Assembly (NCBI RefSeq): GCF_004766125.1
Contig: NZ_SJSA01000001.1
Coordinates: 310,001-374,000 of the forward strand
Direction of reading: 5' to 3'
Origin: Duncaniella freteri
GTDB taxonomy: Bacteria > Bacteroidota > Bacteroidia > Bacteroidales > Muribaculaceae
Length of the DNA: 64,000 nt
The notes under the pieces were generated by a model. That model was not told the origin of the DNA, did no database searches, and worked only from the letters and a program-made list of their open reading frames with translations. Below are positions 25,109 to 36,116 of this stretch, one piece after another. The first letter of the stretch is position 1; every line of letters begins with the position of its first letter. Both the position numbers and the translations under genes were made by a program.

Positions 25109-28100
25109 ATGAAACAAGTCCCTAAAGGTCTTGCTATGCTCTCATGCAGCGTTGACAAGACTCTGGCAGGCGGCATTCTCGCTGTCGCTCTCATCGGTGG
25201 AGCTCCGTTAACGGCACACTCCACAGATATAATGGGGGGGTAAAATCTCCTACTACTCAGCAAGTTAGTCAAAAACAACAAGTTTCAGGAACCGTCATTG
25301 ACGAGACAGGCGAGCCTATGCTCGGAGTCTCAGTAATTGAGGTCGGAACAAAGACAGGGGTCGCAACCGATCTTGACGGAAATTTCACACTTAACGTTCC
25401 GCAGGGAGCCAAACTCCAGTTCTCCTACATCGGCTACAAGACTCAGACCATCACTGCTACCGGTCAGTCACACATCGAAGTGAAGATGGAGCCGGACAAC
25501 AATGTGCTCGATGACGTTGTAGTGGTTGGCTACGGAACGGTCAAGAAACGCGACCTTACCGGCGCAGTATCATCCGTCAAGTCAGATGTAATCACTCTGA
25601 CACCAACCGCCAACCCCATGGACGCGCTTCAGGGCAGAGTGGCAGGTCTTGACATCAGCCGCACATCAGGAGCACCCGGTGCCGGCGTAGATATCCAGCT
25701 GCGTGGCAACCGTTCGTTCAACGCATCAGGCAACCCTCTGTTCATTATCGACGGAATGCCCGGTGATTACTCCACCATCAACCCTAACGACATCGAAAGC
25801 ATCGAAGTACTCAAGGATGCCTCCTCAACCGCAGTCTACGGTTCGTCAGGCGCAAACGGTGTAATCATAATCACCACAAAGAAAGGAGAGGCAGGAACCA
25901 CACGTGTAAACTTCGACGCCTATTACGGCTACAACGGATGGTCAAAGCTCCCCACCATGAACAATGCTCAGCAATGGGCTGACACAAAGATTTACGCACT
26001 TGAACAGGCCGGACTACCCACCGACAACAACCCTGACATAAATGCCGCCATTCAGGCTGCTGCCGAAGGCCGTACCATCGATTGGGTTGACACCATGCTC
26101 AAAGGCGGCTCATCGCAGAACTACTCGCTGAGCGTAAGTGGCGGCACAGAGAAAACCCAGGCATACTTCTCTCTGAACTACAACCGCACAGACGGACAAT
26201 ACGAGAACGACAACTATGATGTATACTCCTCAAGCATCCGCCTCAACCAAAAGGTTGCCAGCTGGCTGGACGCAGGTGTACACTCACAGTTGAGCTACAC
26301 CAACCTCAACCGCGCATCCATCAATCTTCAGGACGCGCTACAGGCCGACCCATTCGGCGAGCTCTACAACGAGGACGGATCCATAAAGGTGTACCCTCTT
26401 GATGTCCAGACCGACAAGCTCAACCTTCTGCTCAACAACCAGCCAGGAGTATATAAGGACAACCGCAAGCGCATACGCCTCTATGTGCAGCCCTACATCC
26501 GCATATATCCGATCAAGGGCATGACATTCGAGTCACGCCTCTCAGCCAACTTCTCCTACAACAAGGACAACATGTTCCGCGGCTACGGTTCCTACCAGTT
26601 CTATCAGCAGGCAGGAGCGGCAGCAGTCGGCAATGAAAAGGACCCTGCGAATGCCAAATACACATATGCCAAAATCAGCAACAGTGACACATTCAGCTAT
26701 CAGTGGGAGAATATCCTTACATATAATTTCAAGATTGCCAATGATCATGAGTTCACACTGACAGGCGTTACAACATGGTCGGACAGCAATAACAATTCAT
26801 CGGACACATCCAACGCCGGATTCTCATCCAACACATATTACTGGACCAACCTTGGACAGCCAGGCAACACTCTCGCTCAGGTAGCTTCCGACTACACCAT
26901 GAGCAAGGGAATGGGTTATGTAGGCCGTCTTAACTATTCCTACTTAGGGAAATACCTGTTCTCAGCATCTGTACGCCATGATGGGAAATCAGTTCTCGCC
27001 AAGGATGTGCGTTGGGACACTTTCCCCTCAGTGTCAGCAGGATGGCGTTTCTCTGAGGAGAAATTCATGGACTGGTCACGCAACTGGCTCAACAATGCGA
27101 AACTACGTGTCGGATACGGTGTGACAGGAGCAGCAGGCATCAACCCCTACTCCTCGATGACCAATCTCATAAACAACGCCGCTGGACTCGGCGATGAGAA
27201 GCTCAACGCCTATTACTATCCACAGGTGCTTTCCAATGCCACACTCACATGGGAAAAATCCAAGAGCTGGAACTTCGGTCTTGATGTGAGCGCGCTCAAC
27301 TATCGCATCGATATGTCACTCGATTACTTCCTCACCAACACTGACGACGTAATATGGACCCAGTCGCTCCCCATTGTCAACGGTGGTGATGTAATCTCCG
27401 GGAAGCCTTTCACCATGAACACCAACATCGCCGAGACACGCAACCACGGTATTGAGCTTACCCTTAACACCAAGAATATCGTGACTCGCGATTTCACATG
27501 GTCAAGCACTCTCACACTTACCCGCAACTGGGAAAAAGTAAAATCGCTCGGCGCAGGAGCCTCCGACTATGTGACTCACGGCGACTACACTCTCCATGTG
27601 GGCGACCCCATCAAGTCATTCTACGGATATGCCCTCGACGGCATATGGCAGTATGGACAGGAAGCCGATGCGGCAGTGTTCGGCAAAGCACCGGGCGACC
27701 TCCGTGTTAGCATACCTAACATGCGCAAGGTCAGCGACGGTGTATGGGAAAAAGTATATCCCGATCAGCTTGACGACAACGGCAACCCCATCACACGTAC
27801 TTTCGACAAGGACAACCCCTATGCAGTGAGCGACACCGACCGTCAGATAATAGGTCATGCCTCTCCCGACTGGACCATCGGTTTCAACAACACATTCACC
27901 TATAAATGGTTTGATCTCTCGGTGTACATGTACTACCGTGGCGGCCAGATGATCAAGTACAATATGATGACCCAGTATGACTCCAAGGGTGGAGCATTCC
28001 CCGCTTACTTCGACTACTGGACCAAGGACAACCCATCCAATGATTTCCCCGCGCTTGATGCCAACCGCGACTGGAGAAACGACACCTATCACAGCTCACT

Positions 28101-28335
28101 CGCTTACCAGGAAGGCTCATTCTTCAAGATCAAGAACATAACCCTCGGTTACACTCTTCCAAAGGTAGCATGCAACAAGATGAGAATTCAGAATCTACGT
28201 CTCTACGGCACCCTGACCAATCCGCTCGTTCACGCAACCAACAAGATGCTGAAGGACTATGACCCCGAAATGAACGGTCAGCTCAACAACCCGCTCACCA
28301 AACAGCTCGTGTTCGGTCTAAGTCTCACACTCTAA
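25109..28335 (+). CDS. SusC-family TonB-linked outer-membrane transporter, frameshifted at a G7 tract
   Basis: SusC proteins import glycans across the outer membrane with a SusD lid. The natural start is ATG at 25109: a hydrophobic signal-like peptide (LAGGILAVALIGGAPLTAHS) reads into ATG GGG GGG TAA and stops at 25241. One more G (G8) or a -1 slip would continue as GGG GGG GTA AAA into the long frame that stays open to 28335. That frame holds the carboxypeptidase-like plug extension (VSGTVIDETGEPMLGVSV), the TonB-plug region (VVVVGYGTVKKRDLTGAVSSV) and the barrel ending in LVFGLSLTL. As read, the signal peptide and the body are out of frame. The cause could be phase variation, a fixed mutation, or a sequencing error in the homopolymer. 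Confidence 0.85.
25234..25240 (+). repeat. G7 homopolymer splitting the susC frame
   Basis: Seven G immediately after the signal-peptide coding part of susC. With seven the frame stops at TAA (25241); with eight (or five) it would join the long SusC frame. Confidence 0.85.
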
Positions 28336-28368
28336 GATTCCTTTCCATCATTTATTACAGAAATCACA

Positions 28369-30471
28369 ATGAAAAATTCATTCAAATATATCGGTAGCGC
28401 GATTGTAGCCGGGCTTCTACTCAGCAGTTGCAGCCTTGACGAAGACAATCCGCACGCCGGCGATGCCACCCTCAATAATTTCCAGGCGTGGTACGGCATG
28501 CAGGCAACCTGCTATTTTCCGCTTAACAACGAACTCTACTCATCATCCGACTGGCTTATCATGGCTGAGACCGGAACTGACATATGGGTATCGTCCAACA
28601 ACGGTGACTACGCAAAGCAGATTTTCAATTATGAGGAATTCGGCACCTCCACCAACAACTCAAAGAAACTTTGGAAACAGGCATACACAACAATATCGAC
28701 CTGTAACACTGTGATCAATGAGGTGGATAATATCCTTGATGGAGAAGCTGATGCCAAGAATATACTTGTGGCAGAGGCAAAGACCCTACGTGCGTTCTAT
28801 TACTCACTGCTTGTTAGCCAGTTCGGACCGGTTACACTCAATCTTGAAAGCTCTTCAAGCATCACCGGCATAGTGGACCTCTATCCCAAGCGTGCAAGCG
28901 AGAAGGACATATACGCTCAGATAATAAAAGACCTGTCGGAAGCTATCCCTGTGCTCCCTGTCGAGCCCTACGGAGGCAACCGTGCACGAGTTACGAAAAA
29001 GACAGCCAAGGGGCTTCTCTGCCGTGTATATGCCCAGCGCGCAGGCCTCGGAGACAAATTCTTCGGTGACGGAAAAGAATACTGGACTCTCGCCCGTGAC
29101 TGTGCGGAGGACATGATCACAAACAAGGGCACATATGGAGCCTACCTGTATTCTGACATTGCCGACATGTGGGCTGACGCAAACAACCGCCAGAACAAGG
29201 AAGCCCTGTTCATTGCATCAGCAGCCGACCCTTATAATGAGATATTCAATCTGTCCACAACCACAAAAAACAACAAACTGTTCTCTTACAGCTGCGGAGG
29301 ATTCATTGAAGATGACTTCTATAACGGAAACTCAAACGGAAAACCCACCAAAGGAGGCTCGTATTTCTACGGTCGTCTCAATCAGCAGGTATGGCAGCCG
29401 TCAGAGTATCTCATGTACTGCTTCAACCCTGAATGGGACCGCCGCTGGGAATACACATGGCTTTACACCGCAAGCACATTCACATTCCTCGACTGGGGCG
29501 GAAGCGTAGTGACCCCACGCAAGAAGGCGACCTGCAAGCTTACGGAGGATATCTGCAACAAATATGGCATTGACAAGTCACAGATAGGACAGACCCTACA
29601 GCCTTTTGCAGACTGCTCATGGATCAACAACGGCGCATTTGCCAACCAGTACAACGTAAGAATATGGCCTCTCGGAGTGACCGAGGATGATGCCTCAAAG
29701 CTCCTCCGCGTGGCTACTTCATCGGCTGAATTCGGTTCAGCAGGTGTAGCCAACACCACCAAGGCATATGCCGTCCCCTACCCGGTGGCAAGCAACGACA
29801 ACCGCTTCAATACCCTTTTCGTACACAAGCCTCTAACTGCCGACGAAAAGGCGAAATGCCCCTATGTAGTCATCACACTCAGCGACTGCTACAATGACAC
29901 CTACCCCTACGGCAACACAGCCAACGGCTCAGCCGGCTCTACTCTGCCTGTCGGAAACGGCACTGCTGTTAACGGAAAGGTGTGTCCCTCGCTCATCAAG
30001 TTCAACTGGGCTTATGACGGCTGCTACACAAGCAACCTACAGATCAAGATCGGCGACATGTACATCATGCGTTTCGCAGAAGTGTATCTGATAGCTGCCG
30101 AAGCCAACCAGATGCTTGGAGACGGAGCACGTGCAGCAGGCTTCATCAATGATCTGCGCAAACGCTCCCTACGCCCCGGATACGCAGGCAACTATGAACT
30201 CGCCACTGCCACCGAGGATGACGTGCTTGATGAATATGCCCGCGAGCTTTGCGGTGAGTTCAGCCGCTGGAATCTCCTCAAGCGTCACAACAACATCGAA
30301 GAACGTCTTGCACGCTATAACAAACGTGCTGCAAAATCATTCAAGCCCTACATGTACAACCGTCCCATATCACAGGAATTCCTTGACGTTATCCTCAATG
30401 CTGAGGAATACGGCGACAACGGTTACGGCTCAACAGCTTCCTCTGGTCTTTCCGGACTCGAAAGCTACTAA
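28369..30471 (+). CDS. SusD/RagB-family surface glycan-binding lipoprotein
   Basis: A 700-residue lipoprotein with a signal peptide ending in the lipobox LLLSSCS (lipidated Cys about residue 21). The N-terminal TPR-like SusD region includes ISTCNTVINEVDN and AEAKTLRAFYYSLLVSQFG. The C-terminal RagB/SusD signature is MRFAEVYLIAAEANQMLGD and YARELCGEFSRWNLLKRH. It would cap the SusC barrel and bind glycan at the cell surface. At 700 residues it is clearly longer than many SusD proteins (around 500-600), implying an inserted region in the middle. It follows susC by 33 bases. No hydrolase or regulator gene adjoins the pair. Confidence 0.93.
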   Translation: MKNSFKYIGSAIVAGLLLSSCSLDEDNPHAGDATLNNFQAWYGMQATCYFPLNNELYSSSDWLIMAETGTDIWVSSNNGDYAKQIFNYEEFGTSTNNSKKLWKQAYTTISTCNTVINEVDNILDGEADAKNILVAEAKTLRAFYYSLLVSQFGPVTLNLESSSSITGIVDLYPKRASEKDIYAQIIKDLSEAIPVLPVEPYGGNRARVTKKTAKGLLCRVYAQRAGLGDKFFGDGKEYWTLARDCAEDMITNKGTYGAYLYSDIADMWADANNRQNKEALFIASAADPYNEIFNLSTTTKNNKLFSYSCGGFIEDDFYNGNSNGKPTKGGSYFYGRLNQQVWQPSEYLMYCFNPEWDRRWEYTWLYTASTFTFLDWGGSVVTPRKKATCKLTEDICNKYGIDKSQIGQTLQPFADCSWINNGAFANQYNVRIWPLGVTEDDASKLLRVATSSAEFGSAGVANTTKAYAVPYPVASNDNRFNTLFVHKPLTADEKAKCPYVVITLSDCYNDTYPYGNTANGSAGSTLPVGNGTAVNGKVCPSLIKFNWAYDGCYTSNLQIKIGDMYIMRFAEVYLIAAEANQMLGDGARAAGFINDLRKRSLRPGYAGNYELATATEDDVLDEYARELCGEFSRWNLLKRHNNIEERLARYNKRAAKSFKPYMYNRPISQEFLDVILNAEEYGDNGYGSTASSGLSGLESY

Positions 30472-30561
30472 AAACGACAACTTAATAACGTAAAACATTC
30501 ATAACCAACCATACGGTTTTTCAACATCTGAGTTGAAATTCTCGTTTCTCTAAGTTGATGA

Positions 30562-30597
30562 GGTGGGGTCTACATGAGTAGCTCCCGCCTTTTCACT
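30562..30597 (+). terminator. Terminator of the SusC/SusD operon
   Basis: An imperfect stem (GGTGGGGTCTAC with GTAGCTCCCGCC) followed by TTTTCACTTTTT, about 90 bases after the susD stop. Confidence 0.6.
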
Positions 30598-30686
30598 TTT
30601 TAATCACTGCTCGTGTCAACCGCCGCTCAATTTAACCGCATTTTTATACTCACGCGCAATATTTCGTCGCACATGGAGTTATCTAT

Positions 30687-31889
30687 ATGAATATCCTTAT
30701 CTCGAAAATGAATATTGCCGCCAAAATGCTTCTTGTCTGCACGGTGTGTGCGGGAACAGCAATCTCCTCCTCTGCCCAGGACAAGAATGACTTTAATCCC
30801 ATAACCACAGGTGTGACATCACTCGGCATAGCTCCCGATGCCCGCGGAGCATCAATGGGCGACCTCGGTGCCGCAACCGACCCAGATGCCAACTCACAAT
30901 TCTGGAATCCGTCGAAATATGCGTTCGCCTACAGCCAAGGAGCAGTATCGCTCAGCTATACCCCCTGGCTGCGCAAACTTGTCAACGACATATTCCTCGC
31001 CAACCTCTCCGGCTACTGGAAGCTCGGCAGCGATGACAATCAGGCAATATCGGCATCCCTGCGCTACTTCTCGCTCGGAGAAGTGGTGTCAAGCAATTCC
31101 GACCGCACAATAAATCCCTATGAAATGTCGGTCGATGTAGGATATTCCCGAAAGCTTTCCGAGAAATTCTCAATGGGCATAGTGTTCCGTTACATCTACT
31201 CCGATCTCGGATTCGGAGCATCGGAAGTAGACCAGTCATCGGGCGCATCGGCATTCTCAGCCGACATAGCAGGCTACTACACCACCTACCCCATCATAGG
31301 ACGCAACGAATGCCAATGGTCGTGGGGATGGGACATATCCAATATAGGATCGAAAGTCAACTTCAACAATGGCACCAATCCGGCATTCCTCCCTACCAAT
31401 CTGCGTATAGGCACATCATTCACATTCCCTCTTGCCGACTACCACAACCTTTCGCTCAATCTTGACCTCAACAAACTACTTGTCCCGGCAATGCCCCGCC
31501 TGTCCGACTATGAGGAAGGACCAGAAGGGGAAAAGGAATGGGCAAAAGCTTACGCCGACTGGCAAAACATGTCGCCCATAACCGGAATATTCAAATCGTT
31601 CGGCGATGCGCCAGGAGGATTCAAAGAGGAACTCAGAGAGATCTCCTGCTCGGTGGGTACAGAATACAATTACAACCAACAATTCTTCCTGCGCGGAGGA
31701 TATTTCTACCAGCATCCAGCCAAGGGGAACCTTCAATATTTCAGCATCGGGGCCGGATTCGCACTCAATGTACTCCGACTCGATGCCTCCTACATGCTTG
31801 CTACAGCCCAGACATCCCCACTGGACCAGACACTGAGATTTTCACTTACATTTGATATGGACGGACTTAAAGAGATATTCGGACGATGA
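30687..31889 (+). CDS. porV: PorV (LptO) type IX secretion outer-membrane protein
   Basis: A 400-residue outer-membrane beta-barrel protein with an N-terminal signal peptide ([18 protein letters not shown]). The mature start matches Por[32 protein letters not shown], then NPSKYAFA, and a FadL-like barrel. PorV shuttles type IX secretion cargo from the translocon to the attachment complex. The start may be 30687 or the internal Met at 30708. It overlaps ispF by 4 bases. A protein with a type IX sorting-like tail is encoded at 58008-59114. The rest of the T9SS is not in this window. Confidence 0.9.
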   Translation: MNILISKMNIAAKMLLVCTVCAGTAISSSAQDKNDFNPITTGVTSLGIAPDARGASMGDLGAATDPDANSQFWNPSKYAFAYSQGAVSLSYTPWLRKLVNDIFLANLSGYWKLGSDDNQAISASLRYFSLGEVVSSNSDRTINPYEMSVDVGYSRKLSEKFSMGIVFRYIYSDLGFGASEVDQSSGASAFSADIAGYYTTYPIIGRNECQWSWGWDISNIGSKVNFNNGTNPAFLPTNLRIGTSFTFPLADYHNLSLNLDLNKLLVPAMPRLSDYEEGPEGEKEWAKAYADWQNMSPITGIFKSFGDAPGGFKEELREISCSVGTEYNYNQQFFLRGGYFYQHPAKGNLQYFSIGAGFALNVLRLDASYMLATAQTSPLDQTLRFSLTFDMDGLKEIFGR

Positions 31890-32353
31890 GAATAGGACAA
31901 GGATACGATGTGCACCGCCTTGTGGAGGGGCGCGAACTGATACTCTGCGGAGTAAAGATACCATACGGGCTCGGACTGCTCGGCCACAGTGACGCTGATG
32001 TGGCTCTGCATGCACTCGCAGATGCCATACTGGGAGCCGCAGCAATGCGCGACATAGGCTATCATTTTCCCGACACAGACCCAGCCTATGCCGGTGCCGA
32101 CTCACGGCGGCTTCTGAGACGAGTGGCAGAAATAATAGCCGGAAAGGGATACTCCATAGGTAATGTGGATGTCACGATAATAGCACAACGCCCCAAATTG
32201 CTAAATCATATCCCTCAGATGATAGAAAATATCGCCGCAGACCTATGCATCCCCACCGATTGCGTATCGGTCAAAGCCACAACCACGGAACATCTCGGAT
32301 TTACAGGTCGTGGCGAGGGAATAGCAGCTCTCGCCGTCGCTCTCATCAATTGA
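31886..32353 (+). CDS. ispF: 2-C-methyl-D-erythritol 2,4-cyclodiphosphate synthase
   Basis: IspF forms the cyclic diphosphate of the MEP isoprenoid pathway. The 155-residue protein has the metal-binding GYDVHRL near the N-terminus, [23 protein letters not shown], and the C-terminal [18 protein letters not shown] signature. The length is standard. Its ATG overlaps the porV stop (ATGA), indicating coupled translation. Confidence 0.96.
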   Translation: MRIGQGYDVHRLVEGRELILCGVKIPYGLGLLGHSDADVALHALADAILGAAAMRDIGYHFPDTDPAYAGADSRRLLRRVAEIIAGKGYSIGNVDVTIIAQRPKLLNHIPQMIENIAADLCIPTDCVSVKATTTEHLGFTGRGEGIAALAVALIN

Positions 32354-32424
32354 GACTGCACTACAATTAATAAGTTTTAACATATTGTCACCATATCTCT
32401 GAGACTTAATCCGTTTTTTGATTG

Positions 32425-32432
32425 TAAATTTG
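32425..32432 (+). promoter_or_regulatory. -7 element for the ferredoxin-like gene, thyA and folA
   Basis: TAAATTTG fits TAnnTTTG, 38 bases before the ATG at 32471. Confidence 0.5.
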
Positions 32433-32470
32433 CATCAAGAAATCCAATCTAAGAATCAGAGCCTGCATCG

Positions 32471-33445
32471 ATGCGCATAAGAAGTGCTGACATATTGCGT
32501 TGGGGACGTATCGTGGCGGCACTCATCATGTGGGTGGCAGCCACAGCTGGACTGACAAGCTACGGAATGACGTTTCCAAGGCTTGCCGTGTGGATAGAAC
32601 GTGTGCAGTTCATGCCGGCAGCCATGACATTTGGCATCACCACCATAGTGATATGGCTAATAGTCACTCTACTGTTCGGGCGAGTCTACTGCTCGGTGGC
32701 ATGTCCCTTAGGTGTGTGGCAGGATATATGCTCTCGTCTGCCACGTCTGCGCCGCCATCTGCCATCCCATCTCCGATACCGTTACAGCCAGCCACTTACA
32801 CTGCTACGCAACATCTCGCTTGCATTTGTGGCAGCAGCAATCCTGCTCGGAATCAATATAGTCACATCGCATACAGATCCCTGGAAAATATACTCGGAAC
32901 TATGCACAGATGTGGCAAAACCCATATGGGGCGCAGCTGTCAACATCCTCTCCTACCCTCCGGTAATGATAGCCGCAGCTTCTCTGACCGGAACAACGAT
33001 ATCTATAATAATAGCAGGAGTGATAAGCTGGCTTGCCGTTAAGAACGGCCGCACATTCTGCAACTCCATATGTCCTGTAGGCACAACTCTTGGCTACGTG
33101 GCAAAGTATTCTATCTACCACATTGACATCAACACCGACAAGTGCACCCAGTGCCGCAAATGCGAGCAGGCGTGCAAAGCATCCTGCATAGACCTGACAT
33201 CGCATGTGGTGGACTCCTCAAGATGCGTAGAATGCTTTGACTGCCTGCCGGTATGCGAAAATGATGCCATACACTACACCTGGTCAAGACATCAGCTCTC
33301 AACTCCTCTCATGATAAAAGTGGGTGACATAAAACCTTCCGGCACACGTTTCAAACTTGACGGATGCACCGGATGCAGCAGCAACCCACAGGTCAACCAA
33401 CAAAACAATCCACAAAATGCGACAATATCTCGACCTTCTGAATAG
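32471..33445 (+). CDS. 4Fe-4S membrane protein of the NapH/polyferredoxin type
   Basis: A 324-residue inner-membrane protein with about five hydrophobic segments. Two membrane-proximal Cys motifs are seen ([16 protein letters not shown] and [12 protein letters not shown]), and near residues 218-255 two ferredoxin clusters ([15 protein letters not shown] and [11 protein letters not shown]). This is the build of NapH/RdxA-like electron-transfer proteins. Its electron partner is unknown; no reductase gene lies next to it. Its 3' end overlaps the thyA start by 29 bases. Confidence 0.82.
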   Translation: MRIRSADILRWGRIVAALIMWVAATAGLTSYGMTFPRLAVWIERVQFMPAAMTFGITTIVIWLIVTLLFGRVYCSVACPLGVWQDICSRLPRLRRHLPSHLRYRYSQPLTLLRNISLAFVAAAILLGINIVTSHTDPWKIYSELCTDVAKPIWGAAVNILSYPPVMIAAASLTGTTISIIIAGVISWLAVKNGRTFCNSICPVGTTLGYVAKYSIYHIDINTDKCTQCRKCEQACKASCIDLTSHVVDSSRCVECFDCLPVCENDAIHYTWSRHQLSTPLMIKVGDIKPSGTRFKLDGCTGCSSNPQVNQQNNPQNATISRPSE

Positions 33446-34211
33446 AATAATGAATGAAGGGACCGACCGAGGCGACCGCACCGGCACCGGAACACGGAGT
33501 GTGTTCGGACATCAGATGCGCTTCGACCTCCGCGACGGCTTCCCGCTTCTCACCACCAAGAAACTCCACCTGAAATCCATAATACACGAGCTGCTATGGT
33601 TCCTGAAAGGTGACACAAACGTGAAGTACCTACAGGACAACGGAGTGAGAATATGGAACGAATGGGCACGGCCAGACGGAGACCTCGGACACATCTACGG
33701 CTACCAATGGCGTTCATGGCCCGACTATCAAGGGGGACATATCGACCAGATAAAGAAGGTGATCGAGACCATAAAAAACAATCCGGAATCGCGCCGCATG
33801 ATAGTGAGCGCGTGGAACGTGGCTGACATAAGCGGGATGGCACTACCTCCGTGCCATATACTATTCCAGTTCTATGTCGCCGACGGCAGACTGTCCCTGA
33901 TGCTCTATCAGCGAAGTGCCGATTGCTTTCTCGGAGTGCCGTTCAACATAGCCTCATATGCCCTGCTCCTCATGATGGTGGCACAGGTGACCGGACTCGA
34001 ACCAGGTGAATTCATCCACACACTCGGTGACACACATATATACCACAACCATTTCGATCAGGTGAGGACACAACTGGAGCGTGCACCGCGCAAACTCCCA
34101 AGAATGAAGCTCAATCCTGAAGTAAAGGATATCCTCGATTTCAGATACGAGGACTTCACTCTTGAAGAATATGACCCCCACCCCCATATCAAAGGCACTG
34201 TAGCAGTATGA
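33417..34211 (+). CDS. thyA: Thymidylate synthase
   Basis: ThyA methylates dUMP to dTMP using methylene-tetrahydrofolate. I choose the ATG at 33417 ([15 protein letters not shown]), giving 264 residues, the same as the E. coli enzyme; the frame is open 20 codons further but that part reads over the ferredoxin gene. Motifs are [19 protein letters not shown], the active-site Cys in [13 protein letters not shown], and [19 protein letters not shown]. Its stop overlaps folA by ATGA, coupling the two steps of folate use. Confidence 0.97.
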   Translation: MRQYLDLLNRIMNEGTDRGDRTGTGTRSVFGHQMRFDLRDGFPLLTTKKLHLKSIIHELLWFLKGDTNVKYLQDNGVRIWNEWARPDGDLGHIYGYQWRSWPDYQGGHIDQIKKVIETIKNNPESRRMIVSAWNVADISGMALPPCHILFQFYVADGRLSLMLYQRSADCFLGVPFNIASYALLLMMVAQVTGLEPGEFIHTLGDTHIYHNHFDQVRTQLERAPRKLPRMKLNPEVKDILDFRYEDFTLEEYDPHPHIKGTVAV

Positions 34212-34708
34212 CAGATATAACTATTATTGTAGCCGCAACACGCGACATGGCAATAGGCAACCGGGGCGATCTCCTGTACCATATATCCGACGATCTGAAA
34301 CGGTTTAAATCGCTCACCATGGGACATCCCATCATCATGGGACGCAAGACATTCGAATCATTCCCCAAAGGAGCACTCCCAGGCAGACGGAACATCGTGG
34401 TGACCCGCAACATAAGCTACACAGCCCCAGGCATAGAGACCGCATCGTCGGTTGACGATGCCGTGAAAATGTGTGAAGGTGCTGAACGTGCATTCATAAT
34501 CGGAGGCGGAGAGATATACCGTCAGGCTCTCCCGGTAGCCGATTGCATAGAACTGACCCTCATAGATGCCGAACGGCCTGATGCCGACACACGTTTCCCC
34601 GACATAGATCTCGGCAGGCTGTGCGTGTCCGCTCCCGAGTTTGACCGTGAAGACCCAAAGACAGGTGTCAGATACTGTTTTCTGACACTCTCAAATAACA
34701 ACATTTAA
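34208..34708 (+). CDS. folA: Dihydrofolate reductase
   Basis: FolA regenerates tetrahydrofolate from the dihydrofolate made by ThyA. The 166-residue protein has [21 protein letters not shown] (substrate and NADPH contacts; Asp in the active-site helix), GRKTFESFP and [12 protein letters not shown]. It overlaps thyA by 4 bases. Confidence 0.96.
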   Translation: MTDITIIVAATRDMAIGNRGDLLYHISDDLKRFKSLTMGHPIIMGRKTFESFPKGALPGRRNIVVTRNISYTAPGIETASSVDDAVKMCEGAERAFIIGGGEIYRQALPVADCIELTLIDAERPDADTRFPDIDLGRLCVSAPEFDREDPKTGVRYCFLTLSNNNI

Positions 34709-34725
34709 ATATAGACACCTAAAAA

Positions 34726-34757
34726 TTTGGAATTTTGCCTATAAAGCCCTATATTTG
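34726..34757 (+). promoter_or_regulatory. Promoter of the 79-aa gene and agmatine operon
   Basis: TTTG (34726-34729), 20 bases, TATATTTG (34750-34757). An exact -33/-7 match, 41 bases before the ATG at 34799. Confidence 0.75.
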
Positions 34758-34798
34758 ACAACAAAAACCTACTACTTTATCGTGAAAAATTAAACATT

Positions 34799-35038
34799 AT
34801 GGAACACATTACTGATTTTTTTAATGAGATGCTTCAACAATATGGCAGTATAGACATCGCTGAAGCTGAATTTAAAAAACTGGTACATGAGAATCCCGAA
34901 CTTCGCGAACGTTATCGCGAATGGTGTCACGAGGTAGGCAGCAGTGAAAAGAAAGGTTTTTTGGATTACTGTGAGGAGTATTTCGAATCACAGGACTCCA
35001 TATGGGACAATCTAAAGGACGAATATGAAGATGAGTAA
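34799..35038 (+). CDS. Small acidic conserved protein, 79 aa
   Basis: A 79-residue, strongly acidic, helix-rich protein (FNEMLQQYGSIDIAEAEFKK, ENPELRERYREWCHEVG, YCEEYFESQDSIWDNLKDE). I believe similar small proteins occur in other Bacteroidales but I know no function. It has a very good promoter and its last codons overlap the agmatine deiminase start, so it is translated with that operon. It may act as a partner or regulator; nothing in the sequence proves this. Confidence 0.75.
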   Translation: MEHITDFFNEMLQQYGSIDIAEAEFKKLVHENPELRERYREWCHEVGSSEKKGFLDYCEEYFESQDSIWDNLKDEYEDE

Positions 35039-36116
35039 CCCTGTACGCCAGCAACTTCGCCTGCCCGCCGAATGGGAAAGTCACGATTGTGTGCTCATGG
35101 CGTGGCCTCATGAGTACACTGACTGGGCGTATATGCTTGATGAAGCGCGCGAATGCTTTGCGGAGATAGTACGAGCCATATCGGAACGCGAGTGTGTGAT
35201 ACTCGCTTGTCCCGAACACATATGCAGGAAATCAATCGAGGCATACAAATTTGACTCCTCAAGAGTAAGAATCGAGGATATCCCCACCAATGACACATGG
35301 GCACGAGACTTCGGACCCATAACAATTGAAAAAGATGGCTGCCTACAGTCACTGGATTTCAAGTTCAACGCCTGGGGAATGAAATTTGCAGCCGATAAGG
35401 ACAATCTCATCACCACCCATCTTGTACTCAACGGCAGACTGAACGCCGAATATGTCAACCGCATGGGATTCGTTCTCGAAGGAGGAAGTATCGAAACCGA
35501 CGGTAAAGGCACACTGCTTACCACCGCCGAATGCCTCCTGTCACCCAACCGCAACGGAGAGATGACCGAAGCGGATATAAAAGAGTATCTCGCCGACACG
35601 CTCGGATTCACCCACCAGCTATGGCTCCGCAACGGCGGTATGGCAGGAGATGACACCGACAGCCATATCGACACATTAGCCCGCATCGCACCACACGACA
35701 CCATCATATATGTAAGTCCGACCGACAGGGATGGTGACACAGTGGAATCACTCGCCAGAATGCGAGAGGAACTCACAGGAATGCGTACTGCCGAAGGTGC
35801 TCCGTTCAACCTCATCGAACTCCCTCTGCCCTCCCCCATATATGACGAGAACGGAATGCAGCTCCCCGCAACATATGCCAACTATCTTGTCACACCGGAT
35901 GCGATATATCTGCCGGTATACGGTCAGGCAGCCAATGACCTGCTTGCCGAACAGACCCTAAAAATAGCATATCCCGACCACGAAATAATACCTATCGACT
36001 GCCGGGCACTCATAAAGCAGCACGGCTCTCTCCACTGTGTCACAATGCAGCTCCCCACCGGAGCAGTCAGAGGCATAAAGGACGGACGATGGGAGGAAAA
36101 ATCACGCAATCTATGA
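35031..36116 (+). CDS. aguA: Agmatine deiminase
   Basis: AguA hydrolyses agmatine to N-carbamoylputrescine and ammonia. The roughly 361-residue guanidino-modifying enzyme has RLPAEWESHDCVLMAWPHEYTDW at the N-terminus, NDTWARDFGP, GGSIETDGKGTLLTT, NGGMAGDDTDSHIDTLAR, and the C-terminal catalytic Cys in HGSLHCVTMQLP. The start may be ATG 35031 or ATG 35025; both overlap the stop of the small gene upstream. The following gene encodes the next enzyme, giving a two-step route to putrescine. Confidence 0.94.
   Translation: MSNPVRQQLRLPAEWESHDCVLMAWPHEYTDWAYMLDEARECFAEIVRAISERECVILACPEHICRKSIEAYKFDSSRVRIEDIPTNDTWARDFGPITIEKDGCLQSLDFKFNAWGMKFAADKDNLITTHLVLNGRLNAEYVNRMGFVLEGGSIETDGKGTLLTTAECLLSPNRNGEMTEADIKEYLADTLGFTHQLWLRNGGMAGDDTDSHIDTLARIAPHDTIIYVSPTDRDGDTVESLARMREELTGMRTAEGAPFNLIELPLPSPIYDENGMQLPATYANYLVTPDAIYLPVYGQAANDLLAEQTLKIAYPDHEIIPIDCRALIKQHGSLHCVTMQLPTGAVRGIKDGRWEEKSRNL

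Noticed and set aside
35108..35881. 257-codon minus-strand frame opposite aguA
   Set aside because: A Ser-rich antisense reading of a conserved enzyme gene, with no start context or motif.
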